From: CAWBFD01 sp963788115
GTDB lineage: Bacteria > Actinomycetota > Thermoleophilia > Solirubrobacterales > 70-9
NCBI GenBank assembly: GCA_963788115.1
Contig: CAWBFD010000004.1
Coordinates: 62,001-126,000 of the forward strand
Length of the DNA stretch: 64,000 nucleotides
Direction of reading: 5' to 3'
Positions within the stretch are counted from its first letter, which is position 1. Each line of letters starts with the position of its first letter. The notes under the pieces were generated by a model. That model was not told the DNA's origin. It was given only the letters and a program-made list of their open reading frames with translations, and made no database searches. Made by a program: the position numbers and the translations under genes. This document shows, piece by piece, positions 1-8,753 of the stretch.

Positions 1-638
1 TCTCGTTCGACGCGCACCGCGGTGAATTGCTCGCGGTGATCGGACCCAACGGCGCCGGCAAGACCACCCTGCTCTCGATCCTGGCCGGCATCCGCCGCGC
101 CGACGGCGGCTCGGTGTCGCGCGGCCGCGGGGAGCTTGGGTGGGTTCCGCAGCAGCCGGCGCTCTACCGGCGGCTGACCGTGGCTGAGAACCTGCGGCTG
201 TTCGCCCATCTCGAGGGAGTCGCCGACCCGGGGTCCTCGGTGGAGGAGATGCTCGAGCTGACCGGCCTCGGCGACCGGCGGGACGACCAGGTGGCCACGC
301 TGTCGGGGGGCAACCAGCAACGCGTGAACATCGCGATCGGCCTGCTCGCCCGGCCGGCGGTGCTGCTGCTCGACGAGCCCAGCTCAGGCCTCGACCCGCG
401 CCAGCGCGAGCGCCTGTGGGAGTTCGTGCAAGGTCTCGCCACGGGCGGCACCACGGTGGTCTTCTCCACCCACTACATCCAGGAGGCCGAGCGCTACGGG
501 GACCGGCTGCTGGTGCTGGCCGACGGCGAGCGGGTCTTCGACGGCACCTCGCGGGACCTCCACCGGGCCGTGCCGGAGTCCGGCGCTCGGGACTTCGAGG
601 AGGCGTTCGTGTTCTTCCTGCGCGACCGGGGGCACTGA
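1..638 (+). CDS. ABC transporter ATP-binding protein, 5' truncated by window
   Basis: This is the ATP-hydrolysing subunit of an ABC transporter. The frame is open from base 3, so the true start lies upstream of the window. Walker A (GPNGAGKT, bases 42-65), a Q-loop (VPQQP), a signature LSGGNQQRV that differs slightly from LSGGQ, Walker B (LLLDEP), a D-loop (SGLD) and a switch histidine (STHY) occur in the normal order. The next gene, 25 bases downstream, encodes an ABC-2 permease, so the pair probably forms an exporter. The substrate is not evident. The family is certain and the role as an exporter is inferred from the neighbour. Confidence 0.93.
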   Translation, partial: SFDAHRGELLAVIGPNGAGKTTLLSILAGIRRADGGSVSRGRGELGWVPQQPALYRRLTVAENLRLFAHLEGVADPGSSVEEMLELTGLGDRRDDQVATLSGGNQQRVNIAIGLLARPAVLLLDEPSSGLDPRQRERLWEFVQGLATGGTTVVFSTHYIQEAERYGDRLLVLADGERVFDGTSRDLHRAVPESGARDFEEAFVFFLRDRGH

Positions 639-663
639 TGCAGGCCCGCGGGCGCTGAGCACC

Positions 664-2025
664 TTGCGCTGGCTGCTCCTCAAGGACCTGCAGATCCTGC
701 GACGCTCGCCGCTGGTCGCCGCGCTGCTCGTGATCTATCCGATCGCGATTGCGGTGCTGATCGGCTTCGCGCTCTCGCGCGGGCCGGAGAAGCCCCGGGT
801 CGCGTTCGTGAACGAGGTGCCGGCCGGCGAGGAGTTCACCCTGGGTGGCGACGAGGGATCGTTCGGCGAGACCGAGGCCAGGGAGGAGCTGTGTGAGCGG
901 GTCGAGTGCATCGACGTCGACTCCCGCGAGGACGCGGAGCAGATGGTTGAGGACGGCGACGTCCTGGGGGCCCTGATCCTGCCTCCCGACCTGGTCGACA
1001 AGCTCGAGTCGCTGACCACGCTCGAGCCCGAGCAGCCGACGGTCGAGGTCCTCGTGAACGAGGAGGACCCGGTCAAGGCGCAACTGGTCGACGACCGGAT
1101 CGAGTCGCTGATCACGGAGGCGAACCTGCTGATCTCCCAGCGTGTCTCCACCGCGGCCGCCGACTACCTCGACGTGCTCATCGACGGAGGCACCTTCACC
1201 GTGCCGTTGCTGGGCGACGAGATCGAGATTCTCGGGCTGCGGCGCGCGGGCGAGGTGATCGACTCGATTGAGGATCAGCTGCCCCCCGGGAGCGCATCCC
1301 GTGAGGCCCTCGACCAGGTGAGCCGGTTCGCCGAGCTCGCCCGCGAGAACCTCGACCTGGCGCTCCCGCTGCTGGGCGCGGTGGCCCAGCCGATCGCGGT
1401 GGAGAAGCAATCGGTGACCGGCGATGCCCCCTCGCTCGACGCGTTCGCGATCAGCGTCGCGGCAACCGTCACCCTGATGTTCGTGACCGTGCTCCTGGTG
1501 GCGGGGTCGCTGGCGCTCGAGCGGGAGGAGAACGCCTACCCGCGGCTGACCCGGGGACTGGTCGGGCCGACCCCGCTGCTGGCGGAGAAGGTGATCCTGG
1601 GGATCGGGCTGTCGCTGCTGGTGACCCTGCTCATGCTCGTCGGCCTCGACCTGTTCGTCGACATCGACTGGAGCCGGTTCCCGTTGCTCCTGGCGGCGAT
1701 CGTCGCCGGCGGCGCCGGCTTCGCCGCGTTCGGCGCTGCGATCGGCGGCGTTGCCCGCGAGGTCCGGGCGGCCTCGCTGTTGGCGCTGATGATCTCGCTG
1801 CCGATCGCGTTTCTCTCGCTGGTCCCCTCGGGCACGGTCAGCCCGGGCCTCTTCGACGTCATTCAGGTGGTGCGGGTGCTGTTCCCGTTTCACGCTGCCT
1901 ATGACGCGATCACTCGCGGCCTCGACGCAGCCGGCCCGGCGTTCGGGCTGGCGCTGCTCAACCTGGCGCTGCTCGTGCTCGCATACGGACTCCTTGCCCG
2001 GGTCGCGCTGCGGCGATTCGTCTAG
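664..2025 (+). CDS. ABC-2 type transporter permease
   Basis: This 453-residue membrane subunit partners the upstream ATPase. It has one transmembrane segment near residues 17-38, a large acidic extracytoplasmic domain (about 40-250) and about five closely packed segments between residues 258 and 450, the usual ABC-2 (NatB/YhaP-like) architecture. The TTG start was chosen because MRWLLLKDLQ immediately precedes the first hydrophobic segment; there is no strong ribosome binding site. An ATG overlapping the ATPase stop (bases 638-640) opens only a six-codon frame. The exported substrate is unknown. Confidence 0.88.
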   Translation: MRWLLLKDLQILRRSPLVAALLVIYPIAIAVLIGFALSRGPEKPRVAFVNEVPAGEEFTLGGDEGSFGETEAREELCERVECIDVDSREDAEQMVEDGDVLGALILPPDLVDKLESLTTLEPEQPTVEVLVNEEDPVKAQLVDDRIESLITEANLLISQRVSTAAADYLDVLIDGGTFTVPLLGDEIEILGLRRAGEVIDSIEDQLPPGSASREALDQVSRFAELARENLDLALPLLGAVAQPIAVEKQSVTGDAPSLDAFAISVAATVTLMFVTVLLVAGSLALEREENAYPRLTRGLVGPTPLLAEKVILGIGLSLLVTLLMLVGLDLFVDIDWSRFPLLLAAIVAGGAGFAAFGAAIGGVAREVRAASLLALMISLPIAFLSLVPSGTVSPGLFDVIQVVRVLFPFHAAYDAITRGLDAAGPAFGLALLNLALLVLAYGLLARVALRRFV

Positions 2026-2110
2026 CGCCGCACGAGCCGGGGGAAAGTCATCCACACGATGAATAAGGCCCTGCTCACCCGTATGTCTCCCTTTGCTTCA
2101 CTAGGAGCCA

Positions 2111-2752
2111 GTGCCCACCACCGAGACACTGCTGCTGTTCGCGGGCGCCAGCGTCGCGGTCCTGCTGTTCCCGGGGCCCGCTGTGATCTACATCGTCAGT
2201 CGCAGCGCCGTGCATGGCCGGCGCGCGGGGATGGTCTCGGTGCTGGGGGTGGAGACCGGAAACCTCGTGCATGTCGCCGCCGCCGCGGTTGGCGTCTCGG
2301 CGGTGATCGCCTCCTCGGCCACCGCGTTCACCGTGGTCAAGTACGCGGGGGCCGCCTATCTCGTCTACCTCGGCGCCCGGGCGCTGCTCGCCCGTGATCC
2401 CGACGAGTCCGAGGTGAGCGCCGGCCCGACGCGTGACCCGCGGCTCTTCCGCGACGGCGTCGTGGTCGCCGTCCTCAACCCGAAGACCGCGCTCTTCTTC
2501 CTCGCGTTCCTGCCCCAGTTCGTCCAGGCTGGCCATGGTCCGGCCTGGCTCCAGATGACCGCGTTGGGGGTCATGTTCGTCGCGATCGCCGTGATCACCG
2601 ACGGTCTGTACGCGCTGGTCTCCGGCTCGATCGGCAGTGCCCTCCGGTCCCGCCGCGCTCGCGGCGGCCGGCGGCTCGCCCGCGCCAGCGGCGTCGTCTA
2701 CGTCGCCCTCGGGGTATCGGCGGCGCTCGCCGACGACCCCCGCCCTACCTGA
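2111..2752 (+). CDS. LysE/RhtB family amino-acid exporter
   Basis: This is a 213-residue inner-membrane protein of the LysE superfamily, which exports amino acids or related small molecules. The N-terminal FPGPAVIYIVSRS segment matches the family PGP motif. It is followed by GVETGNLVHVAAAAVGV and by a NPKTALFFLAFLPQF segment typical of RhtB/LysE proteins. Five to six hydrophobic segments are visible and the length is normal. The GTG start follows AGGAG at 2103-2107 with a short spacer. It is a single gene; the substrate cannot be assigned. Confidence 0.9.
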   Translation: MPTTETLLLFAGASVAVLLFPGPAVIYIVSRSAVHGRRAGMVSVLGVETGNLVHVAAAAVGVSAVIASSATAFTVVKYAGAAYLVYLGARALLARDPDESEVSAGPTRDPRLFRDGVVVAVLNPKTALFFLAFLPQFVQAGHGPAWLQMTALGVMFVAIAVITDGLYALVSGSIGSALRSRRARGGRRLARASGVVYVALGVSAALADDPRPT

Positions 2753-2953
2753 GCGATCGGATCGCCGTGAGTTGACTTTGCTCCGTCGCGCGAAGGAGCA
2801 GCGACGAAGCCATCCCACGTCGTGACGCGTGTCGAGGGTTCGAATCTCCGCTTCAGGCGGGATTCCTAATGGTCAGGCGACTGCATCATCGCGCTCTCAC
2901 TGGTAGGTTTGCGTTCGCACGAGCAGGGCAAGGGGGGGATCAGGAGGTGGGTA

Positions 2954-3838
2954 ATGAGCGAGATCCGGTTGAACCGGCGGCGATTTCTGGGGGCGACTGC
3001 AGGGGGCGCCGCGGCGCTCGCGACATCCGGCGCCTGGGCTCCCAGCGCGGCCTTGGGCGGTCAAGTCCCGAAGGGGCACATCTCGATTCAGATGTGGTCA
3101 ATTCGCGACATGTTCGCCGCCGACGCCGAGGGCACGCTGCGCGCCCTTTACGACATCGGCTATCGCCAGATCGAGCTGGCCGGCATCCCGCCGGGCCACA
3201 CGGCCGAGAGCCTGCGCGCGCTCCTCGACGAGGTCGGGATCCGCGCCTACTCCGCCCATGACGGGTGGGACGTGAACAATTTCGACGAGGCGAGCTACCG
3301 CGCGCAGCTGGAGCGGGCGGTGACGCTGGGCCAGGCGCAGACGGGCTTCCCGTGGTTCCCCGGTCCCTACACCGAGGACTTTTTCGGGGTCCTCGCCGGG
3401 CAGCTCACCCGGGCGGCGGCGATCGCGCGCGAGTACGGGCTGCGGTTCTTCTACCACAACCACGACTTCGAGTTCACGAACCGGCGCGCCGACGGCCGAC
3501 CCATCTTCACCGTGCTCCTCGAGGAGACCGATCCGAAGCGCGTGTTCTTCGAGATGGATCTCATGTGGATCAGCTTCGGCGGCGGGCCATGGCGCGAGCT
3601 GCTGACCGCGATGCCGGAACGGTTCATCAACTTCCACGTCAAGGACCAGTCCCCAGAGGCCGCTCCGGACTGCAACTGCGACCTCTTCACCGACCCCGGC
3701 CTGGGAGTGACGCCGCTCGAGGAGATGATCGCCACAGCGGGCAAGACACGCAACAAGCGCTTCATCGTCGAGCGCGACTCCCAACCACACCCCCTGACCA
3801 CGGCCAGGATCGGCTACGAGTTCCTGCGCGGCCTATGA
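2954..3838 (+). CDS. Tat-exported sugar phosphate isomerase/epimerase-like TIM-barrel protein
   Basis: This 294-residue protein has a twin-arginine signal (NRRRFLGATAGG, residues 6-17) and then an AP-endonuclease-2/xylose-isomerase-like barrel. Likely metal or substrate residues lie in FYHNHDFEF, FEMDLMW, NFHVKDQ and VERDSQ, the usual conserved strand ends of the family. The ATG was chosen because AGGAGG (2942-2947) sits six bases upstream; an earlier in-frame start would bury the Tat signal. Members act on sugars, inositols or keto-sugars, often outside the cytoplasm when Tat-exported. The specific reaction is unknown. Confidence 0.88.
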   Translation: MSEIRLNRRRFLGATAGGAAALATSGAWAPSAALGGQVPKGHISIQMWSIRDMFAADAEGTLRALYDIGYRQIELAGIPPGHTAESLRALLDEVGIRAYSAHDGWDVNNFDEASYRAQLERAVTLGQAQTGFPWFPGPYTEDFFGVLAGQLTRAAAIAREYGLRFFYHNHDFEFTNRRADGRPIFTVLLEETDPKRVFFEMDLMWISFGGGPWRELLTAMPERFINFHVKDQSPEAAPDCNCDLFTDPGLGVTPLEEMIATAGKTRNKRFIVERDSQPHPLTTARIGYEFLRGL

Positions 3839-3946
3839 CATAGTCGCCCGGCTCGATCACGAGGGGAGCGACTCACGATCGCGTCGCGATCTCGACATGG
3901 CTGAGCCTCTACGGCACCACTCTCCACGACGGCAGGAGGAACGACG

Positions 3947-4936
3947 ATGAGGAACCGCCGGCTGGGGAGCGCAGGGGCAGAGGTCTCCGCGATGGGGCTC
4001 GGCTGCATGGGAATGTCTGCCTACTACGGCAGAACCGACGAGGGCGAGGCGATCGCGACGGTCCATCGGGCGCTGGAGCTGGGGGTGAACTTCCTCGATA
4101 CGGCGGAGATGTACGGGCCGTACACGAACGAGGAGCTGGTCGGCCGCGCGGTGGCCGGCCATCGCGACGAGTACGTGATCGCGACCAAGTTCGGGGTCCG
4201 CCTCGAGCCCACCGACGAAGGGCCGGTGAACCGGGTCCTTGACGGCACCCCGGAGAACGTGCGCCGCTCGGCCGAGGCCTCGCTCGGGCGCCTCGGCACC
4301 GACCGGATCGACCTCTACTTCCAGCACCGGATCGATCCCGAGACACCGATCGAGGAGACGGTCGGGGCGCTGGCCGAGCTGGTGGCCGAGGGGAAGGTGC
4401 TCCACATCGGCCTCAGTGAGGCCTCGGCGGAGACCATCCGCCGAGCACACGCGGTGCACCCGATCGCCGCGGTGCAAACGGAGTACTCGATGTGGACGCG
4501 CGATCTCGAGGCCGAGATCCTGCCGACGCTGCGCGAGCTCGGCATCGGGCTGGTCGCCTACTCGCCGCTCGGGCGCGGGTTCCTGGCGAGGCGCTTCGAG
4601 TCGCCGGATGAGCTCGCCCCCGACGACTTCCGGCGTATCGTCCCTCGCTGGCAGGGCGAGAACTTCGATCGGAACCTCGAGCTGGTGCGAGCGGTCGAGG
4701 AGTTGGCGGCGGAGAAGGGGATCACCGCCGCGCAGCTCGCGCTCGCCTGGGTGCTTGCACAGGGCGACGACGTCGTCCCGATCCCGGGAACGAAGCGGCG
4801 CAGCTATCTTGAGCAGAACGTGGCCGCGAGCGAGGTCGAGCTGTCGCCCGACGATCTCGCCAGGATTGAGTCCGAGCTGCCCGAGGCGGTGGGCAATCGC
4901 TACGACGCGGCCGGGATGAGCACCTTGAACAGGTGA
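3947..4936 (+). CDS. aldo/keto reductase
   Basis: This 329-residue NAD(P)H-dependent oxidoreductase has the AKR barrel. The catalytic tetrad is visible as Asp and Tyr in LDTAEMYGPYTNEELVG, Lys in VIATKFG and His in YFQHRID. The C-terminal IPGTKRRSYLEQNV is the conserved cofactor-binding element of the AKR11/AKR13-like group. The ATG is preceded by GGAGGA at about 3934-3939. It probably reduces aldehydes or ketones of unknown identity. It converges on the SDR gene, with only 10 bases between the stop codons. Confidence 0.93.
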   Translation: MRNRRLGSAGAEVSAMGLGCMGMSAYYGRTDEGEAIATVHRALELGVNFLDTAEMYGPYTNEELVGRAVAGHRDEYVIATKFGVRLEPTDEGPVNRVLDGTPENVRRSAEASLGRLGTDRIDLYFQHRIDPETPIEETVGALAELVAEGKVLHIGLSEASAETIRRAHAVHPIAAVQTEYSMWTRDLEAEILPTLRELGIGLVAYSPLGRGFLARRFESPDELAPDDFRRIVPRWQGENFDRNLELVRAVEELAAEKGITAAQLALAWVLAQGDDVVPIPGTKRRSYLEQNVAASEVELSPDDLARIESELPEAVGNRYDAAGMSTLNR

Positions 4937-4946
4937 CGGCCAGGGG

Positions 4947-5834
4947 TTAGTCGCCGGCGGGACCCGAGCGGCGCACGCTGCGCGCGAGCAGCGCGTCCAG
5001 GAGGCGGTCGGGCAAGAAGCGTGCCACTCGGGCCGCGACCTTGGCGTCGCGCCCCACCAGGTACCGCGCACGCGGGCGCCGGGCCCGGATCGCGCGCACG
5101 ATCACGGAGGCCGCCGCCTCGGGCGGGATTCCGCCCCGGGCCATCGCCTCGGCCTGCTCGAGCATCGCCGCCTCCAGGTCGGCGTAGCGTTCGCGCAGCG
5201 CCGGATCGGTGCTCTCCGCCAGGTCCACCGCGGTCGACGTGCCCTTGTCCCAGATCGGGGTCGCGACGGACCCGGGCTCGATCACGATCACGTCGACGCC
5301 CAGCGGCGCGACCTCCCGGCGCAGCGCGTCGCTCATCGCCTCGAGCGCGAACTTGGATGCGGCGTACGCGCCGAACGTCGGGCCCGCGACCCGGCCGCCG
5401 ATCGAGCTGACGTTGACGACCCGTCCGCTGCCGCCGAGCAGCGCCGGCAGGAGCGCCTGGGTCACCGCCACTTGGCCGAAGAAGTTGACCTCGAACTGGC
5501 GCCGCCACTCGGCCATCGGAAGCGTCTCGACCGGCGCGTTCACCGCGATCCCGGCGTTGTTGACGAGCGCGCTGAGCCCGCGCACGCCGGCCAGCTCGCC
5601 GACCCGCTCGGCCAGCGCCGACACGTCGTCCGGTCTGGTGATGTCGACGATCACCGGCTCGACCCCTACCGCCCCGCCCACGCGGTCGCCGTCGGCATCG
5701 CTGCGAACGCCGGCAAGGACGTGGAAGCCCGTGGCGCCGAGCGCCTCCGCGGTCGCTCGCCCGATGCCGGAGGAGGCGCCGGTGACCACCACCAGCCCAC
5801 CGCGGTGGCGCCTTATGGGCCCATATGACCCCAT
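4947..5834 (-). CDS. SDR family NAD(P)-dependent oxidoreductase
   Basis: This is a 295-residue short-chain dehydrogenase/reductase. The TGASSGIG cofactor motif (residues 18-25), the NNAG motif, the catalytic Ser in VSSIGG and YxxxK in YAASK are all present. The N terminus is MGSYGPIRRHRGGLVVVTGA. The start ATG (5832-5834) lies inside a long inverted repeat. A GTG just before the first beta strand would instead leave the repeat untranslated, so the start is uncertain. A C-terminal extension rich in Ala and Arg follows the Rossmann fold. The substrate is unknown. Confidence 0.9.
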   Translation of the reverse strand: MGSYGPIRRHRGGLVVVTGASSGIGRATAEALGATGFHVLAGVRSDADGDRVGGAVGVEPVIVDITRPDDVSALAERVGELAGVRGLSALVNNAGIAVNAPVETLPMAEWRRQFEVNFFGQVAVTQALLPALLGGSGRVVNVSSIGGRVAGPTFGAYAASKFALEAMSDALRREVAPLGVDVIVIEPGSVATPIWDKGTSTAVDLAESTDPALRERYADLEAAMLEQAEAMARGGIPPEAAASVIVRAIRARRPRARYLVGRDAKVAARVARFLPDRLLDALLARSVRRSGPAGD

Positions 5835-5847
5835 AACGCGCCACCGC
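5802..5847. promoter_or_regulatory. Long inverted repeat over the SDR start codon (operator-like)
   Basis: The arms are 5802-5819 and 5830-5847. They are 18 bases each with one mismatch and a 10-base spacer. Nested inside is the perfect palindrome TATGGGCCCATA (5814-5825), giving three copies of a TATGGG/CCCATA half-site. The repeat covers the SDR start codon on the minus strand and lies about 110 bases upstream of the divergent gene at 5957. Its position suggests a repressor operator, or a hairpin that hides the SDR start. The repeat is directly visible; the function is inferred. Confidence 0.6.
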
Positions 5848-5956
5848 CCCACGCTCGCGCCTCGACCTGCGCTGCGCTCCGCCACGCCGCCGAGCCTAAG
5901 TGAGCGGGGCGCGGCATGCACGTGTCCGAGGGGCCCATGGCGGGAAGGGGGTAACC

Positions 5957-6922
5957 ATGGACACTCGTTCCTCCACCCCCGAGGAGGTGCCGCCGCTCGA
6001 GCTTCGAAGGCTCCGCGATCTCGATCTGGAGCGGCCGTCCGAGCGAAGCCGCCCGGCTCACCTCTCGGCGGCCTCAGGCATCGTGCGCCGCGGCGACTAC
6101 GCCTATGTGATCGGCGACGACGAGCTCGATCTCGCCGTCTTTCGCCTCTCCAGCGATGAGCCCGGCGAGCTTCGCAGGGCGATGGCCGGCGAGCTCCCCG
6201 ATGACCCGGGGGAGCGCAAGGGGGAGAAGCCCGACCTCGAGGCGCTGACAGCGTTGCCCCCGTTCGAGGGAGCCCCGCACGGCGGTCTGCTCGGACTCGG
6301 CTCGGGATCGAGTCCCAGCCGCGACCGCTCGTTCTTCTGGGCTCTCGATGGACACGGCGCACTCACCGGCGAGCCTCGGGCGATCGACTTCAAGCCGGTC
6401 TACGAGCGCCTGCGCGCCGAGCTCGGCGCGATCAACATCGAGGGCGCCGCGGTGTTCGGCGAGTGCCTATGGCTCGTCCATCGCGGCAACGAGGGCGACG
6501 CCCCGAACGCGGTCGCCGAATTCGCGCTCACGGATCTATCCGCCTCCCTGGCCGGCGACCTGATCGTCGACCCTGAGGAGCTCGCCGGCGTTCGCGCCTA
6601 CGAGCTCGGCGAACTCGACGGCGTCCCGCTTTGCTTCAGCGACGCGACGCCGCTGTTCGATCGCCTGGTCGTGTTCACCGCCTCGGCCGAGAGCGAGGAC
6701 GGCGCCATCCGCGGATCGGTCGTCGGCGCGATCGACGCCGAGGGGCGGGTACGGCGCCTGCGAACCATCGACCGCCGGTGGAAAGTCGAGGGCGTCCACG
6801 CCGCGGTGGACACCGGCGTCGTCGATTTCGTCTTCGTCTGCGACCAGGACGACCCTGACACTCCGTCGCCGCTGCTGAGCGCGACGATGCCCCTCGAGGA
6901 ACGGTTCGAGCGCCCCGCCTAG
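5957..6922 (+). CDS. Conserved hypothetical protein
   Basis: I do not recognise a function for this 321-residue protein. It has no signal peptide and no clear membrane segment, and it is rich in Asp and Glu. Short beta-rich stretches recur, such as IVRRGDYAYVIGDDELDLAVF, ALDGHGALTG and VVGAIDAEGRVRRLRTID, which suggest a beta-propeller-like fold. The ATG follows GGGAAGGGGG directly upstream. It is divergent from the SDR gene and shares the palindrome-bearing intergenic region. A cytoplasmic sensor or scaffold is possible, but nothing in the sequence fixes it. Confidence 0.7.
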   Translation: MDTRSSTPEEVPPLELRRLRDLDLERPSERSRPAHLSAASGIVRRGDYAYVIGDDELDLAVFRLSSDEPGELRRAMAGELPDDPGERKGEKPDLEALTALPPFEGAPHGGLLGLGSGSSPSRDRSFFWALDGHGALTGEPRAIDFKPVYERLRAELGAINIEGAAVFGECLWLVHRGNEGDAPNAVAEFALTDLSASLAGDLIVDPEELAGVRAYELGELDGVPLCFSDATPLFDRLVVFTASAESEDGAIRGSVVGAIDAEGRVRRLRTIDRRWKVEGVHAAVDTGVVDFVFVCDQDDPDTPSPLLSATMPLEERFERPA

Positions 6923-6950
6923 TGCCGGGACCGGAAGCGAAGCGCTGAGA

Positions 6951-7706
6951 TCACATCACCTCGCGGCCGAGGAGCTTGCCCTGGTAGCTGATGGGCTCCT
7001 CGCGGAGGGCCCGCGAGAAGTCGGGCAGGATCTCGCGGCGCAGGCTGCCGCCGTGCATCCCGTGAACCCACTCGGGGTCGAGGGCTTCGATCCGGTCCAC
7101 GACCTGACGGACGGGTTCCTCGTGCGCGAAGATCCCCACCTCCCGGTAGAACCCGCACATCTCCGAGCCGAGGTTTTCGCTCACGGTCGGCGGCTGGTCG
7201 CCCGCCTGGATGAAGAGGTCCGAGGGGAAGAGGCTCTTGGTGGTCTCCTCGAACAGCATCATCGAGTCCCAGTGGTGCACGTGCGGCGTCTCCAGGAAGC
7301 GGAGCTTGCGCTTACCGAGGTCGATCACCTCACCGTCGCGGCGTCCCTCCACTCGCCCCTGATAGTTCCAGCCGCTCAGATTCAGGGCATTGCTCATGTC
7401 GCTGCAAGCGAGGGTGGAATCCGGGGCACCCTCGAGGAAGCGGTCCATGCCTCCGCACTCGTCCGCCTCGAAGTGCAGGAGGACCACGTGGGAGAGCCTG
7501 CTGGGGTCGAGCACCTCACTGACCGCCGCTCGCACGCTCTCGTACATCTGGTGCATGCCCGTGTGGATCAGCGCCGGCCGCTCGTCGTCGATCAGGAACT
7601 GGTTGAACTGAAAGACCAGGCCGTCCTCGTAGCCGATCGTCGTCGAGATCCGGTGGATGCCGTCGACGATCTCGTCGACGCGTGTCGGCGCTTGGGTTGG
7701 GCTCAT
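6951..7706 (-). CDS. Metallo-beta-lactamase-fold diiron protein (flavodiiron/ODP-like)
   Basis: This 251-residue protein resembles the beta-lactamase-like diiron domain of flavodiiron proteins and oxygen-binding ODP proteins. The metal motif reads HFEADECGGMD, the H-x-E-x-D arrangement of diiron members rather than the HxHxDH of zinc hydrolases. Further candidate ligands lie in ETPHVHHWDSM, LFPSDLF and HGMHGGSL. No flavodoxin domain follows, so a separate electron donor would be needed. A role in oxygen or nitric oxide handling or sensing is inferred from the family. ATG start at 7706; divergent from hemB. Confidence 0.85.
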   Translation of the reverse strand: MSPTQAPTRVDEIVDGIHRISTTIGYEDGLVFQFNQFLIDDERPALIHTGMHQMYESVRAAVSEVLDPSRLSHVVLLHFEADECGGMDRFLEGAPDSTLACSDMSNALNLSGWNYQGRVEGRRDGEVIDLGKRKLRFLETPHVHHWDSMMLFEETTKSLFPSDLFIQAGDQPPTVSENLGSEMCGFYREVGIFAHEEPVRQVVDRIEALDPEWVHGMHGGSLRREILPDFSRALREEPISYQGKLLGREVM

Positions 7707-7784
7707 TGTCGCTCTCCCTTCAATTAACCCTGCGATCGACCGCCTCTCCGGTGACCGAAACCGTACCGGCCGTAAACTTGAGCC

Positions 7785-8753
7785 GTGAGCTTCCCCGCCA
7801 CGCGCATGCGCCGCCTGCGCCGGACGAAGGCGCTCCGCGACCTCGTCCGGGAGACCGAGCTCTCCGCGGCCCACCTGGTTCAGCCCCTGTTCGTCGTCGC
7901 CGGCGAGGAGGTGCGCGAGCCCGTGGGCTCGATGCCCGGGATCGAGCGGTTCTCGATCAACGAGGCGGTGGCCGAGGCCACCGAGCTTCAGGCCGCCGGA
8001 GTCGGAGCCGTGATCCTGTTCGGGATCCCGGCGGAGAAGGACGAAGCGGGGTCCGGCGCCTACGACGACGAGGGCGTGGTCCAGCTCGCGATCCGGGCGC
8101 TCAAGGAGGCCCATCCCGACCTCGTGGTGGTCACCGACGTTTGCCTCTGCGAGTACACCTCGCACGGCCATTGCGGGTTCGTCCGCGACGGGGAGGTCGA
8201 CAACGACATCACGGTCGAGTTGCTGGCGCGCACCGCCGTCTCCCACGCCGAAGCCGGCGCGGACGCGGTGGCCCCCAGCGACATGATGGACGGCCGCATC
8301 GGCGCGATCCGCTATCAGCTCGACGAGGAGGGCCACCCGAACACCCCGATCATCGCCTACTCGGCCAAGTTCGCCTCGGCGTTCTACGGTCCGTTTCGCG
8401 AGGCGGCCGAGTCGACCCCCGACTTCGGCGATCGCCGCGGCTACCAGATGGACCCGGCGAACGCGCGCGAGGCGCTGCGCGAGGTCGCCCTCGACGTCGA
8501 AGAGGGGGCCGACATGGTGATGGTGAAGCCGGCGCTCCCCTATCTCGACCTGATCCAACGGGTGAAGCAGGAGACGAACCTCCCGGTCGCCGCCTACCAG
8601 GTCTCGGGCGAGTACTCGATGCTGAAGGCGGCCGCCGCCAACGGCTGGATCGACGAGCGCGCCGCCGCCACGGAGGCGTTGACGGCGATTCGCCGAGCCG
8701 GCGCTGACGTGATCATCACCTATTACGCGAAGGAATTCGCCGAGTGGCGGTAG
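7785..8753 (+). CDS. hemB: Delta-aminolevulinic acid dehydratase (porphobilinogen synthase)
   Basis: HemB condenses two 5-aminolevulinate molecules to porphobilinogen in tetrapyrrole synthesis. The 322-residue protein has the family length, with two active-site lysines in YSAKFASAFYGPF and MVMVKPALPYLDL. The metal site DVCLCEYTSHGHCG retains three cysteines, indicating a zinc-type active site. The GTG start gives MSFPATRMRRLRRTKALRDLV, the usual N terminus. The following gene starts inside its last codons (overlap 8744-8753), so translation is coupled. It is the first gene of a hemB-decarboxylase-hemL operon. Confidence 0.97.
   Translation: MSFPATRMRRLRRTKALRDLVRETELSAAHLVQPLFVVAGEEVREPVGSMPGIERFSINEAVAEATELQAAGVGAVILFGIPAEKDEAGSGAYDDEGVVQLAIRALKEAHPDLVVVTDVCLCEYTSHGHCGFVRDGEVDNDITVELLARTAVSHAEAGADAVAPSDMMDGRIGAIRYQLDEEGHPNTPIIAYSAKFASAFYGPFREAAESTPDFGDRRGYQMDPANAREALREVALDVEEGADMVMVKPALPYLDLIQRVKQETNLPVAAYQVSGEYSMLKAAAANGWIDERAAATEALTAIRRAGADVIITYYAKEFAEWR

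Noticed and set aside
2836..2870. T-arm-like sequence (GGTTCGAATC) suggesting a tRNA
   Set aside because: The T-stem does not pair well and no matching acceptor or anticodon arm can be drawn upstream. The nearby CCGCTTCAGGCGG also occurs near 26357, before an unrelated gene.
3857..5071. 404-codon minus-strand frame over the aldo/keto reductase
   Set aside because: Shadow frame of a high-GC gene; the plus strand carries the full AKR tetrad.
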